Assembly (NCBI GenBank): GCA_027625915.1 | Contig: JANTQA010000012.1 | Span: forward strand, 1,767,001 to 1,831,000 | Direction of reading: 5' to 3' | Length of the DNA: 64,000 nt | Source of the DNA: Anaeramoeba flamelloides | Taxonomy: Eukaryota; Metamonada; Anaeramoebidae | In this document: positions 12,801 to 28,500 of the stretch, piece after piece | Layout of the letters: every line of letters starts with the position of its first letter | Position numbering within the stretch: position 1 is the stretch's first letter | Translations under genes and position numbers: made by a program | Notes under the pieces: model-generated | Told to the model about the DNA's origin: nothing | Database searches by the model: none | The model's input: the letters and a program-made list of their open reading frames with translations, nothing else

Positions 12801-13563
12801 ATCTCTAAGTACTCGGTTTTTTCCTTAGTTTTTCAATTTTAAGATGTGGTAAACATTTTTTTCAATTTGTTATTAAATTTACTTGATGTTTTTTTTTGAT
12901 AATCATTCCCTTAATTTATTTTTTCTTTTTTGTTTTATTTTTTTTTGTTCATTTCATTATCAAAAATCTTATTTCCCTTTTTTTTTTCCTGTTTCCCTTA
13001 TTTAACCAAACACTAAGCTCTTTTTTATTGTTCAATTTCGAATTTAAAAAAACTAACCAACACTTAGAAATTGTTTACATTTATTTCTCCTTAAAATTGA
13101 CTTTCCCGTTCAATACAAATTCACAAAATTAAAGTTTTATATTGGCACTCAGCCTAGAAGATTTTATGATAATTATTCAGTTTTTTTTTCTCCTAAAATT
13201 AGTAAATTATTCTAGGGAAATTGAACGAAAATTCTTTCTTTTTTCCTTGGAAAAATACCATCTAGGCCAAAACCAGATCTCTTGATAAATTTACCATTTA
13301 CTTCAGATTAAAACTCTATTGTAATTTCGATCACCTAAAAAAAGAAGTGTTCTTTCAATACCTTTTCAAAAGATCTCCTTCAAACTAACATTTCTGAAAA
13401 AAAAAGTTTAAATAATTTAAAAAATTCATGTTTCTTCTTTGTTATTGATTTTTTTTATTAGTTTATCTCCAAAACTCCAAAACTTTCAACAAATATGCGT
13501 TCCACTTTTTTCTGAAAAACGAATCATTTTTTAAATTTTAACTTTATTCTTTGTTTATTTGAA
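9894..13563. other. Intergenic AT-rich DNA between divergent genes
   Basis: This 3.7-kb stretch separates the divergently transcribed 8793-9893 (-) and HUWE1-like (+) genes, so promoters of both should lie at its two ends. A hydrophobic 73-codon frame at 10963-11184 (+) lacks an ATG start and I do not accept it. A small hairpin built on AAATAAACC/GGTTTATTT lies at 12098-12144. The remainder is T- and A-runs. Confidence 0.45.
12165..12365. repeat. Imperfect tandem repeat of about 100 bp
   Basis: Two units each begin TTTTTCAGAATTTAAA (about 12167 and 12265), contain a form of CATTCTTTTGAAT, and end in a GC-richer part with AGGCA and ACGGA. The two units also contain partly inverted segments (GAGTAAAATC and GATTTTACTC). 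A related fragment occurs near 4740-4800. Confidence 0.45.
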
Positions 13564-16500
13564 ATGTTTAATCAACAAATTCAGACAAGAAATTTATTAA
13601 AAATTGTAATTACACACTCCTTACTTTCTTTCCTTGATTATTTTACAATAATCATTCTCTTCAAAAAAATTTTTTTTTTTTTTTTTTTTTTTTTCTTTTC
13701 TTTTCTTCCTTTTTGTTTTCAATCTTTCTGTTTACCCCAAATAACCATAGTCAAAGAAACAAAAAGAATTTATAAAAAACTTAGAAACAAAATCAGGAGA
13801 AGATTTGATTCAAGAATTGTCTTTAATCAAAGAATGGCCTTTTTATGAAAAAGGATCTTTCATATCTTGGAAAAAAATTCTTACTTCAATAAATGATTAC
13901 CTGAATGGTTTTCATTTAGTTAGCTCTACCTTTCTTGAAAATTTGTATAATGAAAAAGTATTAAATAACATTGAGCAAATAATTTCGATGCTGAACTTTC
14001 TGAAATTACTTTTTGAATGCTCGGATATGAGCAGCGTATCGAATTTTGAAGGAGAAGAAACTCTCTTAATTTTAATGTTTGTTCATCCCAAACTATTGGT
14101 ACCCTGTTTGGAGTGCTTTACTGCATTGTACTCAAAGTCTGTTATCAACAAGACCCATATGAATCAAATCGATCCCAAATTTTCGAATTTATTTAGGAAT
14201 TACATCTTTCATTTTTGTGTTGATTCTGTTCCAAAAAAGATAAACAAATCATACCCTTTGTCAAAATTATGTGAATTGAACCAAGAATCTACTATTACTC
14301 AAGAGGTTTGACCTTTCCTAAAATTCTTTTTGTAAAAAGAATAAATTTTTTTCTTTTTGATTCTTTTTATTCTTTCTTTTTTGATTTTAACATTTTTTTT
14401 TTTCTCATTTTTTTTTTTTTTTTTTTTTTTAATATTTTTTACTTTTCCTTTTCTACCTCTTGATCACAAATATTGAAGTTTTTTGAAGAAGAACAAACAA
14501 TTTATTTAAACACCGAAACAAACGAAAAGAAGATTGCTTACACAATTTTACCAAATGAATTAAATTGGTTAAATCAAGAAAATACAGTCCCTACGATTTT
14601 TACCAAGCTAATTGAGAAATACTCAATCAAAGAAGAGTACTACCATTTTCTTTATTCTCAAATAATTCGTTCCTATGAAGTTTACCAAATAAAAATCACC
14701 AAGAAAGATTCCTTATTTCATCTGATTAAAAGAAAATTGACAGCATTAAACACTTTGTTCTCTTATAATTTAAAGGACAACGATCAAATTCAATTGATAA
14801 AATTCGAATACCCAACAATAGTCAAAGAATTATTTTCCATTATTTGTAATGAGAATGAAATTAATGAAGTAAGCCATTTTATTTATATTTATTTTTATTT
14901 TTTATCAAAATTTTTTTTTTTTCTACTGTATTTTCCAAACCAACACATTTTCCTTTTCTTAAACGGTTTTAAAACTGAAGAACCAATTTTAATCAAAAAA
15001 TTTTGTTTCTGAAACATTTTCAAGATTTGTACAATTTTTTAAATTACTGTTGCCAAAATAATCCGTGAAGACTTGATAAAAAAACTGTGTTTCAAAATAA
15101 AAAGTTGTGTATTTCTTTTTTTTTCGACAAGTCCTACACATTAAATAATCAAAGAAACCGACAACAAATGATAAGTAAATACCGTATTGGGTTCTTAAAG
15201 TTCTACCATGAAAAAAGAAATTCCATTAAAAATAAAAGATCAAATATAAAATTTTTCTCTCCAAAAACATCGAGTTATTTTAAAGAAAATTTTTTGTACT
15301 TTAAGATCGTAATCCCTAAAAAAAATCAGCTTTACTTAAAAAACAAAAATTTTTGGAAAAATTTGAAACTAATTCAATTCATAATTTAAAGACTTTCTCA
15401 AAATATCTGGATTTTACTTTCAAAATATATTTTACTGCAGATATACCCTTGTGTACTTAACTAGATGTTGTATCAGAACAAGAAGAAAAAAAAAATAACG
15501 GGTTTTATTTGAGACACATGGATTTTATACTCTGATCATAGATAATTTGACCCTCTGTATCCAAACCATTTTTCTTTTTTTTATTTTAGAAAGTTTAAAA
15601 AAAGATCTATTTCAAGTGTGCGTTCACCAAAATTTGTGTAAAATTCTTGATAAAATATAAAGATTGAATTCAATTTTTAAAAATAATAATTTCTTTACTG
15701 TTAATTAAAAAACAAATTGACCATTTTCACAAGAAGATGGCAGTTTGCAAATCAACCCACATTCTCATTGTATTGTTCACCAATAATACACCCCGTAAGA
15801 TAATAACAATCTAGATACTAACGACACAATTATCTCTTCTTAAAATCATTTTTTTCTCTTAAATTTTATTTTCAATTTTGAAATATGAATTTTTTGAAAA
15901 ATAAATACAAGAAAAAAAAAAAAATAGATTGTTGTAAAGTTGGAAGGCTTCCTTTTAATGGTTTAAGGAATGTAAGTAAAGAGATAAATCTACAACTTCC
16001 TAATGTTTTTTTGATTCGATTCAGAAAAAAAACCAGCGCAACAAACACAAGTTAATAAAAACACAAAAATTATGTGAACAAAACAATATATTTTTTGTTT
16101 CGATTTTAAATTATTATTGATCACATTTAAACCAATTTTTAATGAAAAGTGAATGTTTGTCTTTATCAGAATGGTCTTTTTTTCTTATTTTTATTAATTG
16201 ATCTGAAAAATAACCCAAAAACAAAAATATACAATTTATTATTGCTTTCCTTTTCACAAAATATTATTGTTTAATATTTGAGAACATTCAAGAATAACCA
16301 AATTGAATATTGATTATATTTTCAAAAAGATTAATGGTACTCGACAAATGAAATGATCACTAAACCAATATTCAATGATTAAAAAATTGAATTATCGTAA
16401 TATTTTATTTTTTTGAGTTAATCTGACATCCAACTCTCCGTGAGTCAAACAGTTCTTATTTCTGAAATGATTCTTTCAAAAGAAATTCAAAAAAAAACAA

Positions 16501-19500
16501 TAAAAAAAACGAAACAAAAAAAAATTAACATTATTAACTTTAGATTTCTGGAAAAAAATTGTTTAATTGATTTTAATTGTAAAGATGGTTGTGAAAAGGA
16601 AAATTTTTCAATTATTTTTTCCTTATTTTGTCCGCTAATAAATGAAGATATATAAAACCAAAATCCCCCAAACTTGATTAATACCTATTTTTAAAATCTT
16701 CAAGCCCAGTTCACATGAATGGAAAAAGTCTATCAACAAAAAATTCAAAAAATTCACTTTTACTAATGTTTACAATTAAAATTCAAATTGGGTAAATTGT
16801 ACATGTTTAAATTTTGGTTTTATGCCGATGTTTTGAATTCAATTTTGGTTCCAATAATAAATCTACTTTTTGAACTTTGCTTTTGTTTTAAAATGAACAA
16901 AAAAAGACATTAAAAAATATTTGAAAATCAAAACATTTACTACTTTTTTACAATGAAAACCGATTTGACAATTTTTTTCCAGAATGGTTATGTATATTAT
17001 ATTAACACAATTACTTTTCAACATTTGATCTTACTAAATTGTTTTACTCGAATAATTAAAAAAAAACAAAATATAACTATTTTAAATCTTGATGAGGAAT
17101 AAAAGTTTTCAAAAAGTATTGCCCAAACTGTTTGACCTACTCTTTTATGCAATAGAAGTTATACTTTTGAAAACTTTTGTTACACAATTTTTTACAAAGA
17201 CTGAACCAAAAATCTAAAATTAATACTTTGAAACAAAAAAATCAATTATTTTTTTTTTTATAAATCAATTCATTGATTTCATTTCTTTAAAATAATAAAA
17301 TTGAATATAGTATATTAAACTAATTTAAAATATTAATTTTTATTTTATAAAATTATTAATATTATTTTCACATAAATTTTTATTTTTTATATCTTTGAAA
17401 AATTAAAAAAAAAAAAACTAATAAAAAAAAAAAAACTAAAAAAAAAAAAGGAATTTCGAATTTTAGCTTGTAATGTATTGTTCCATGGATATCATCACCA
17501 AACTTATCAAAAAGAAATTTTCGAATCTTCAGGATTAGGCCAAGTTTCAAGTTTATTAGCAGCAAATACAATTCCCGAAATTATTAGAATTTCACTTACA
17601 AAACTCAAGGAAAAAAAACAGACCGATAAAAAATATGGAATAAAATTTCTAGAAAGTATATTTAATTTTATACATAAAATTTATAATACATCATATGGAA
17701 GAAAATCTTTAAATGGATTAAATATTTTGAATTGGGTTCAATTATTTGTTCCTATTATTTGTGATTCCGAATTTAAAAATTATGGATTTTTAACCAAAAT
17801 TACAGGAATAATATTACTTTTACTGAGAACACAGACAGACATTTTCCAATATGTTTCCCAAACAACTTTTTGGTCTGATTTAATCAATAGACTAATAAAT
17901 GATGTTGATTGTTTTATAAAAGTAGATGGTGATATTAATAAAAATTTAAAAGAAGATGAAAAAAAAGAAAATATAAATAAAAAAGATGAAAAAGATGAAA
18001 AAAATGAAGAACAAGAACAAGAACAAGAACAAGAATCAGAAAAAGAGAAAGAACAAGAAAAAGAACAAGAAAAAGAACAAGAACAAGAACAAGAAAAAGA
18101 ACAAGAAAAAGAAAAAGAAAAGGAAAAAGAAAAGGAAAATGAACAAGAACCAAACAAAGAAAAGCAAGAAAATATAAATGAAAAAGTAAAAATTATACCA
18201 TATGAATGTGTAACTTTTTTAGCTAATAGTTTTTACGTACTTCATACTTTGTCTAGAAATTTCACAACAAATTTTGAAGAGATAATTCAACAGATAAATT
18301 GCATAAAAATGATTAGTAAATTACTCCAAAATGTTAATTTATGTTTTTATTCTAATAGATTATTTGGTTGGCTTATTGAATTTTTAAATATTATTTTAAA
18401 TAAATTTTCAAATATTATTCCACAATTAATTGAAAACACTTCAATATTCCAAGATTTCCTGAATTTAATAAAAGAAAAATGTCCAATTTCAACAACCGGA
18501 TTAAGAATAATACCATATATAATATATTCCTTTTGCAAAACATCAGAAGGGAGAGAAATAGTATTCCAAAGCGGAATTGTAATTCATTATTTAAATTATT
18601 TTTCCCAAAAGCATTACATTCATCCCTTTGGATATAATATAAATACAATTGGTAAAGTATTAACACAGATCACTTCCAAAATTCCAAAATTACGTGAGAA
18701 TATTTTAACAACAATTTTTAAGATCATTGAAAAAGCTTTAAATAAAAAAAATGAACAAGAAAAAAAACAAGAACAAGAAAAAGAACAAGTACAACAGCAA
18801 GAACAAGAACAAGAACAAGAAAAAGGAAAAGGAAAAGAAAAAGAACAAAAGCACAAGCAATTAAAAGTACAAAAACAAAAAAACTTGGCTGCACCACTCA
18901 ATTTAATTTTAACATTTCTAGAATCATTTTTTATTGAACCTCTAAATATTAACAGGTTTATTGATCTTGATGGTATTAAAAAGCTAATGAAAATTTTAAC
19001 TTTTCATCCAAAAAATGAAATTTCGAAGAAATATAATTCTATTCTCTTTCTAAATATTAAAAAATTATTTGTCATTATTTCCAAAAAAAGTAATCCCAAA
19101 GTATCTTCACAATTAATTGACTCAATGGTTGTTGAACTGATAAAAATTAATGAATTAGAAGTTAATGAATTGTTTTCAAACATTGGGAATCTTAAAATTA
19201 TTATGGAATTTAACGATTTGCTTGGTGAATTAATAAAATTAGCGATCAATCAAAATTTAATTGAGAATTCAACAACCGCCTTATTAAATGAATGGAGCAC
19301 TGAAAATTCTTTTAAGCTTTGCAACATCTTTAGTAATTTGAAGGTCAAAGCTTTAAAGCTTATCACCAAAGAAAAAAATCACGAAATACTGACGAAAAAA
19401 TTTAAAGAAAAAGAAATTCTAAAAGAAGAAGAAGAAAAGAATGTAAAAGATAAAGTAAAAGAAATCGAAATTGAAAAAGAAAAAGAAAAAGAAAAAGAGA

Positions 19501-22500
19501 ACGAAAAAGAGAAAGAAAAGGAGAAAGAAAAAATAAAGGAAAAAGAAGAAAAAAAAAACCAAAAATTTCAAAATAATTTAAAAAAAATTATTTCTTCTAT
19601 TGATTTCTTATTCAACGAAATAAATAGAGCAATTATAAGTTCCTTTGTTGATATTAAAAAATCAAAAAATAAATATTCGGAATTTTATTCAAAAAAAGAA
19701 AAAGAATCTGATCAAAAAAAAACCCTACACCCTTCAAAAAAAACATTTGAATTATGCAAAATTCTATCAAATACCTTGTCGCATGAATTAGAATTAATAA
19801 CAATCTTAGATGAGATAGATGAATTTAAATTCTTACCCTCTTTGATCATAAATGATTTTATGAATTATTTATTTGTTCAATTGGATAGCACTAATTATTC
19901 GAAAGAAAAATGTTTAAATACATTATTATTAACCCAATTGCAACACGATGGTTCAATAACAAAATTATTTAATTTAATAAATGGTATTTTAGATTTTAAA
20001 AACGAAAACGAAGACGAAAATATAAATAAAAATGAAAAATTGGAAAACAAAAAATTATTATTTAAACAAGAATGCCATAGTTATAACTTAAATTTATTTT
20101 TAAAATTAATATTAAAATTAATTAATAATGAAGTTTTTTTTTCATCTCATGCAACTATAGCCTTAAAGGATTATAAACCAAACGATGATGAAGAAACGAA
20201 AGGTTTTAATGGAACATTTTTTTTCACTGATTTACTTATGGAAGTGACTAATATTATTATTAAAAAATTATGGAATAGCGAAGAATTATTAAAAAATTCC
20301 AAAATAATTAGCTCTGAAAATTTGAAAAACTTGATCTTCATTTGTGATTATGGTGCGATTGGAAGCGATCAAACAAAAATTGAACAATTAAGCAAAGAAA
20401 TGGAGGAGCAAAGTAAAAACACGCAGCAGGCCTTTGGGCTACCAAATATCCGTACTTTGAATTCCTTTCGAACAAGGCCACAGGATGTTGTTGTCAATCA
20501 GCAAATTCTTAATTTGATGGTAGAGATGGGATTTATTAGGGAACAAGCAGAATTGGCATTAAGGAATGTTGGCGGGGAAAGTATTGAAGACGCAACGGAT
20601 TGGATTCTGAACAACCCCCAGGCATTTGTACAGCAACAAAACACCGATGGTGGTCTCGAAGAAGCAATTCGATTATCCATTTTAGAAATGGAAGGAGGAA
20701 CAGGGACTGGTGGGCAAAATAGTAATTTATTTAATATTGAAGTTACAAAAAGTGAAGAACAAATTAAACAGGAAGAATTAAAAAAAAAACAAGAAGAATT
20801 GAAAAAGAAGGAAAGAAATGAAAAAATTCAAGAAATGAAAGATTTTTATAAAAATACAGAAGAAAATAAAATTTTTTATTTATTAGAATTAATTGAAAAA
20901 AGAACTGGTGAAATTGAATCAGATATTTGTGAAACTATCTTTAATTTAATTGAAAGGCAAAAAGAACCAGAAATAAAAATCCATTTAATTGTTGATGAAA
21001 TTCATAACAGAATTAAAATTAATTTTGATAAAATGATTGAACAAATAAATATTATTAATAATAAACACAATAATGAAAATATAAAAACAGAATTAGAAAA
21101 ACAAGAGAATGGAAAGCAAAATATTATATCCAAGTTTGAAAAAAAATTATTTTCTCTAATTAGAATATTATCGATGCTAATTAATCTATTCGAAATCGAT
21201 AACGAGGGTTTATCCAAAAAAAAACAATCAAAACATTTAAATCAAAGAGAGGCACAATTAAAATTAGAAAATAAAAATAAAAAACAAAAATTTCGAGAAA
21301 TGATTTTAACAATTGCCATTGGAAATAATATTGCTTCAACATTGACGAAAATAATTAATTATTATTCAAATAACTTAAATATTATTCAAAAAATAGATGA
21401 CAATGCCCCATCTTGGTTTATAATTGCTTTAATCACTCTTGATTTGATCATGACTTTTTTTGAATTAACAAAAATCTCGAAAAACAAACAAAAATTAATT
21501 GACAAAATTAATAAAGATAATTTAGAAATTAATAAAACAGAGTTATTAACAAATCTGTTAAAAATATTTGATTCACAGATCAATCTTTATCCCAATAGCA
21601 ATGAAAATACGAACACAAATGAGGATTTAGAAACCAATACTAATTGCTTACAAATCATTTTACAATTATTTGTAAAATTAACAAATACTGTTGAAATGTC
21701 AAAATTATTTATTGATTTGAAAGGAATTGATAGTATTACACAATTGCTATTTAAATCTGATGAACAGACCTTTATTGGCAAAACTTGTTTAACCAATTCA
21801 ATAATTAGAAACATTATTGAAAATAAAAAAATACTTCAAGAATCAATGGAACAAGAAATTAGAAAATCTTTAAAAATGTTATTATCATCTAATGAAAAGC
21901 ATCAAGATTTATCAAAGCAAAAAATGGATTTGATAGCCTTTAATAAAAAATATTCGAGATTAATTGCAAGAGATAAAGAATCCTTTTTAAAAGCCATTCA
22001 AAATGTTTGCAAACTTGAATTTTCTTCAAATCAAAAAAATGCCTTTATTAAATTAAATACTAATTTAAAAAAAAAAACTTTACAATTTCTCAATCAAGAT
22101 ATTGAAAATCAAATCGAAAATGAAAAAGATGAGAAAAATCAAGATCAATTAAAAAAAAATGAAATTTCGATCATAATATTAAAAATAATAAATCAATTAA
22201 AAAATGAATTCATAAATCTTGTGAAATTACAAAATGAAAAAAAAGAATTAAATAATAAAATTGACGAATTAATTAAAGAAGAAGCATTAAAGGAAAAAGA
22301 AAAGGGAATTGTAAAAGAAACTGAGGAAGAAAAAGAAAACGACAAGGTAAAAGAAAAAGAGAAAGAAAAAGAAAAAGAAAAAGAAAAAGGAATTGAAAAA
22401 GAAAAAGAAAAAGAAATGGAAAAAGAAAAAAAAGAAGAAATGGAAAAAGAAATAAGAAAATTTAATGATCAAAAAAGAAAAACAATTAATTTAATACATC

Positions 22501-25500
22501 AAAAGGAATTTTCAATAGTTAATGTTTTTTCCTTTTTAAATCATTTAACAAAAAGTTATTCTCAATTTCATTATGAATTATTAAATATTAAAATAAATAT
22601 TGATGATTTAAATATAGACAATGAAGAAAATGAAATTAATTTTAACCAATTCTTAATAGATAATTTCTTAAACCGAGAATCTCTTTCTAGTGTTGTCACA
22701 AAATTATTGATTACATTATTAAAAGCAAAACCAGGAGATTTTGAAAAAAACAAATTAATTTTGAGAGATCTTTTTTATCTTCGTAAAAAATTAAATAATT
22801 ATTCAAATTTCAAATTATCAAACTACAATTATCAATTTTCAGTAAATCATATTCTTCCTCTCTTGAATATAATTTATAAATTATTTGAAGAAGCGAAAAT
22901 AACATTAACAATAGTGCAAAATGAAAAATTTTTTAAATCTTTATTATTTCAAGTATTTTTCCAACCATCAAAACAAAATGATATTAGGAAAACGTTTTTA
23001 AAATTATTAAATTCAGTAAAAACAATATTTAGTGAAATTAAAAAAGAAAATAAAGAAAACCAATTTATTCATTTTACAAATTTGATTGAACAAATTTTAA
23101 AATTATTAGAAATGCTAACATTTGTTAAAAATTCACATTTTTATGATTTATTAATTAAAGTTAAAGAATACCATGAAAAAACATTTCATAATATAAAAGT
23201 CAAAAAAGAAGAAAAAGAAAAAGAAACAGAAACAGAAAATGAAAAGGAAAAGGAAAAGGAAAAGGAAAAGGAAGAAGAAATGGAAAAAGACATTGAAATT
23301 GCCACATTTATGAATTCTTTACGTGAACCAATGGAAGAGTTTTTATCTGGTATCATTGAAGGGAGAATTGATGTTGATGAAGAATTAGAAAAATTATTAG
23401 AGCCATTTACTTCTGATCTTGGAATGAATATTAAAGAATTAGCTAATAGACAGAAAGTAATTTTATTAAATGAAGATAAAAGAATTAAAAAGGCTCTAAT
23501 TAACAACTATAAAGAAGAGTTACCAATAATCCATTCCTATTTTACAGATAAGTTTAATATGAATTTCTTATTTGAAAAGAAGAAGAAGAAAAAAGAAAAA
23601 ATTGATAAAGACCGCTGTGTGAAAGATCAAGTTGAAAAAAGCACCCTACATGACCTTCTTGTGCAAGATCAATTAATACAGAGACATCAACAAGAAAATT
23701 CCTTTTTATTTGATTATGTTTCAACTGATAGCGAGGATTCAGAGGATGACTCAGATGATGATTCAGATGACGATCCATTTATTTCGCCAAATAGAAATAG
23801 AATGTTTTCTGAAAGAAACCAAAGAAATATGGAAGCTGAAAGATATCTGAGAGAAAGAATTTTGAGTGCAGAGAGACAGTTAAGAAGAAATAATTTTACT
23901 GGAAGACAATCACAATTGACACAATTGCAAATCGAAAATGACCTTCATAGATTACAAAGACTTGTTAGGGAGAATAATGCATTTGCCCTTAGAAATTCCA
24001 ACACCACAAGTCGACCATATGGCCGATTAGGAAGTAGATCCATTTATCAGTCGCCTTCACACTTTCTTTCACAGTCACGCTCGCGTTCCCCCTCACCAAC
24101 TAGAACACAACAAAGAAGAAACATTAATGATTCAACATGGTTTGAACAGATTTGGCTAGGTGGTTTATTTTCCAGAAATGTTTTTACCAATCGTCCTAAT
24201 ATGATCAATTACGGACAAAATCAAAATAGATATTATAATAATTCCTTTGAACAAGGTATCCCTACAGACCCAATTCTTTCTGAAATTGCAACATCCGAAC
24301 AAGAATCAATCAGAGATTCCTTAGTTGAAATAAGTTTCCCCAATCTTTTACTAACAAAGGAAACTGAAACAAAAAAAGAAGAACCAAAAACAAAAACAGA
24401 AAATAAACAAGAAGTAAAGAATGAAAAAGAACAAGAAACAACACAGCAACAAACCCAAGAACAAACCATACAAAATGAACAAATACCTAATTTAGATAAT
24501 TTAATTTCTTCATTTATTCAGAATAACCAACAAACCGATTCTCAAAATTCAGTAAATGTAAATACCACTACAAATATAAATATGGGTGGCTTAGATACTG
24601 AATTATTAAATGAATTACCAGAAGAACTCCGTCTTGAAATACTCACAGAACAATTTCGAGCCCAACAAAATATTTTCCAAAATATGCAAACAACAGAAAA
24701 TCAAAATCAAAATGAGAAAGAAAAAGAGACTGAAACTGAAAAAGAAACTGGGGAGGAGAAAGAAAATGAAACTGAAAAAGAAAACGAAAATCAAAATCAA
24801 AATGAGAAAGAAAAAGAAACCGAAAAAGAAACTGAAAAAGAGAAAGAAAAAGAAAAGGAAACAGAAAAAGAAACTGAAAAAGAAAAGGAAACTGAAAAAG
24901 AAAAAGAAACAGAAACAGAAAAAGAAACTGAAAAAGAGAAAGAAAAAGAAACTGAAAAAGAAAAAGAAACTGAGAAAGAAAAAGAAACTGAGAAAGAAAA
25001 AGAAACAGAGAAAGAAAAAGAAACAGAGAAAAAAAAAGAAACAGAAAAAGAAACTGAAACAAAAACAGAACAATCAACAACTGAACAAAATCAAGATCAA
25101 CAAGATGAATTATTATTTGGTCAATATAGAAGACAAGATTTAGAAGGACTTGATATTGATGTATTGACTGAATTACCAGAAGAAATTAGGATGGAAGTTA
25201 TTCGAGATCACCTTAGACAACATCCACCCCGCCGAGAACAAAATACTTCTACAACTATAACTACAACAACAACTACTACTACAACAACAACAACAATAAA
25301 TATTAATGAAAATGATAACCAAAATACAGAAAATAATTCAAATGAAAATGAAAACCAAAATGAAAATGTAAATGAAAATGAAAATGAAAATCAAATCCAG
25401 GAACAAACCGAAAGAGAAATATTTTTATCACAATTACCACAAGATATTTTAAATGAAGTCTTAGAATCTGAACAAAGACAACAAAACCAAAACACAAATC

Positions 25501-28500
25501 AACAACAAACAAGAGGAAATGAAATGGATGCAGGAACATTCGTAGCAACTTTACCACAAGATATTAGAAACGAAGTCTATTTAACAATGCCGGAAGAAGT
25601 AATTGTAACTTTACCACCAAATTTAATGAACGAGGCAAGAGCAGTTAGAGATAGAAACCGATATAATCGATATAATAACTATAGGATTGGAAGACAAGGG
25701 AGAGAAGGTTATTATGGAATGGAAACCTTTTCAGCCTTAAAAACTTTGAAGGATAATTTAAAAATAAAAAGCAAAGAATTAACCCAATTTATGGAAAAAT
25801 CCCAAAAAATATATTCACAAAATGAGCCAATCTATGACCAAGAATCCATTTTATTATTAATTGAATTAATTGTATTCTTTTTTAATAAAAAATATTTAAA
25901 ATACCAAGAACAAAGACTTAATAACCAAGAACAATATGGACACAGAAATATTCAATATGCTCTTCAAATTCACTCACTTGGAAAGAAAAAATTATCAAAT
26001 ATTTTTATTTCAATTTCTAAACACCCAATTGTAATGAAAATGTTATTAGATAATTTACAAAATATTCTAACAGAAAAGAACTTGGATAATTTTAATCCTA
26101 TAACATTTTATGAGAAAGAAGAAATTGAAAAAGAAAAAGAAATTAAAAAAGAAGAAAACGAAGAAAAAGAAAAAGAAAAGGAAAATGAAAATGAAAATGA
26201 AAAGGAAAAGGAAAAGGAAAAAGAAAAAGAGAAATTAAAATTATTTATACCCTCCGAAATAAAAAACCATTATTTATCCACATTAATATTTTTAGCAAAA
26301 TTACCACAAGTCAAAGATTATTATCTTTTTGAAAAAATTGATGAAAAAGTAAATAAGGAATCCAAAGAAGTAAAAATTCAACAATTATCACAATTTTCTG
26401 TTTTAATCGGATTATTAGAAAAGGAATCTTGGAAAAACAGCGTGAAATCTAATATAATTGAAAAATTATTAACATTATTATTAATTTTGTTATCTCATGA
26501 TGATGAAGAAAAAGAGAAAGTTAAAAAAAAAGAAAATGAAAAAGAAAAAGAACTCGAAAACATCACACCATATGTTCCTTCTTCTTCATTGAAAAGTTTA
26601 GTTAATATTTTATTAAGAAAAGATTTAAATGAAACCACTTTCAAAAAAGCAAATGAATTAATTGAGCTATTATCAAAAAACATTAACAACCAATTAATAT
26701 TAAAAGAAACTTTGATTGAAGTATCAAAAAATTATGGAGAAAAAAGTATAAAAAATATCAAAATAATTTTGGATGAAATAAATAAAATTTTAAAAGAAAA
26801 AGAAATAGAATTAAATGAGAAAGAAAAAGAATTAAAAAAACAAGAAAAAGAATTAAAAGAACAAGAAAAAGAAAAAGACGAGGAATTAAAAGAAAAAGAA
26901 ATTGAAAAAGAAAAAGAAGATGAAGAAAACGACAACGAAAAAGAAAAAGAAGAAGAAGAAGAAGAAAAATTGACCAAAAAAAATTTAGAAGAAATAAAAT
27001 TTGGAAACATAAATTTATTAAGAATGATCAAAACTTTATCATTAGTACTTGAAAGATGCGGAATCAATTTTGAAGAAAAAAATGAAATATATAATAATTT
27101 ATTAATTGAAAAGCTTTGGGATAATTTAAATGTATGCTTCATTAATTCATGGAAAATTCAATCAATCAAAATCTCTATTGATGAGTTAAATAAGGAAAAA
27201 AATAAGGGTTCCAAACAAAAGAATAGCGAAACTGGTAATAATAACAGGAGAACAGTTCAAAGAAGAATTCAAAATTACTTACCGCAAACCAATAATTGGG
27301 GAGAAATCCATGTACCATTTACACACCACGGAGAAGATGAAAATGGATTACAATTCTTAGATAATAATCTTACAAGAGGTAATAGAGGAATGATTTCTTT
27401 AGACAACGAATCAGACAATGGAACGTTCTCAACACTGATTTTTGAATATTTACAACAATTGTTACCATTATATGAAACATATTTAATTATAAAATCACCA
27501 AAGATCCGTTTATTGGTGGATACGCAATTAAACGAAGAGGAAATTAAACAGTATTTTGAAGAAAACGAATTGACAGATAAAATCAATTTAAAATTATTTA
27601 TTGAATATTGGAATACTATTAACAATCATCAAAGCTTGTTAAATTTATTAATTCATGAGAATAACCAATTATTGAAAACTTCCTTCAAATTGTTATTAAA
27701 TACACCAAAATTGCTCTCCTTTGAAAATAAATTATCTTATTTCAGAACTGAACTTCATTCCAGGTTCGAAGATAGGCAAAGATACCAGAACATTCGCTTA
27801 ACTGTCCGAAGAGACCATGTACTAGACGATTCCTATCACCAACTCAAGCATCGTACCAATGAGGAATTATTGGGAAGTTTGAAGGTCACCTTTTCCGGCG
27901 AGCCCGGTATCGACGCTGGTGGCGTCACTAGAGATTGGTATCATACACTTTCTAAGGCAATGTTTAACCCAAGTTACGCATTATTTACAAGAAGTGAAAA
28001 AAAAAATATTTACCAACCAAACCGCTTTTCATATATTAACCTTGATCACTTGGAATATTTCAAATTCATTGGAAAAATAATGGGCAAAGCCATTCATGAC
28101 CACATCAATCTAGAGGCATATTTCACTCGCTCCTTCTATAAGCATATCTTAGGAATGCCAGTTACCTACCATGATATGGAAGAATTGGACCACATGTACT
28201 ACAAATCAATTTTGTATATCCTCGAAAACAACAGTGCAGAACAACTTCAATTATATTTCTCGGCAGATTTTGATGACCTCGGAGAGAAAAAAGTGGTTGA
28301 TTTGGTTCCTAACGGAAGTAAAATTTTGGTCAACGATCAGAATAAACAAGAATATATCCAATTAATTTGTGAATTGAAAATGACAAAATCGATTAAACAG
28401 CAAATTGATTTCTTTTTGAAAGGATTCTACGAATTAATACCTAAGGACTTGATTTCAATTTTCAATGAAAAGGATTTGGAGCTATTAATTTCTGGGCTCC

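Noticed and set aside
15087-15389. 100-codon Lys/Phe-rich frame in the large HUWE1 intron
   Set aside because: No ATG at the start and no homology; one open frame of this length is expected by chance in this much AT-rich DNA. A 43-nt part of it is kept only as a weak exon candidate.
24610-25143. Lys-rich or Phe-rich frames overlapping the HUWE1-like gene on both strands
   Set aside because: Alternative readings of GAAAAA repeats inside a well-supported domain-bearing frame.
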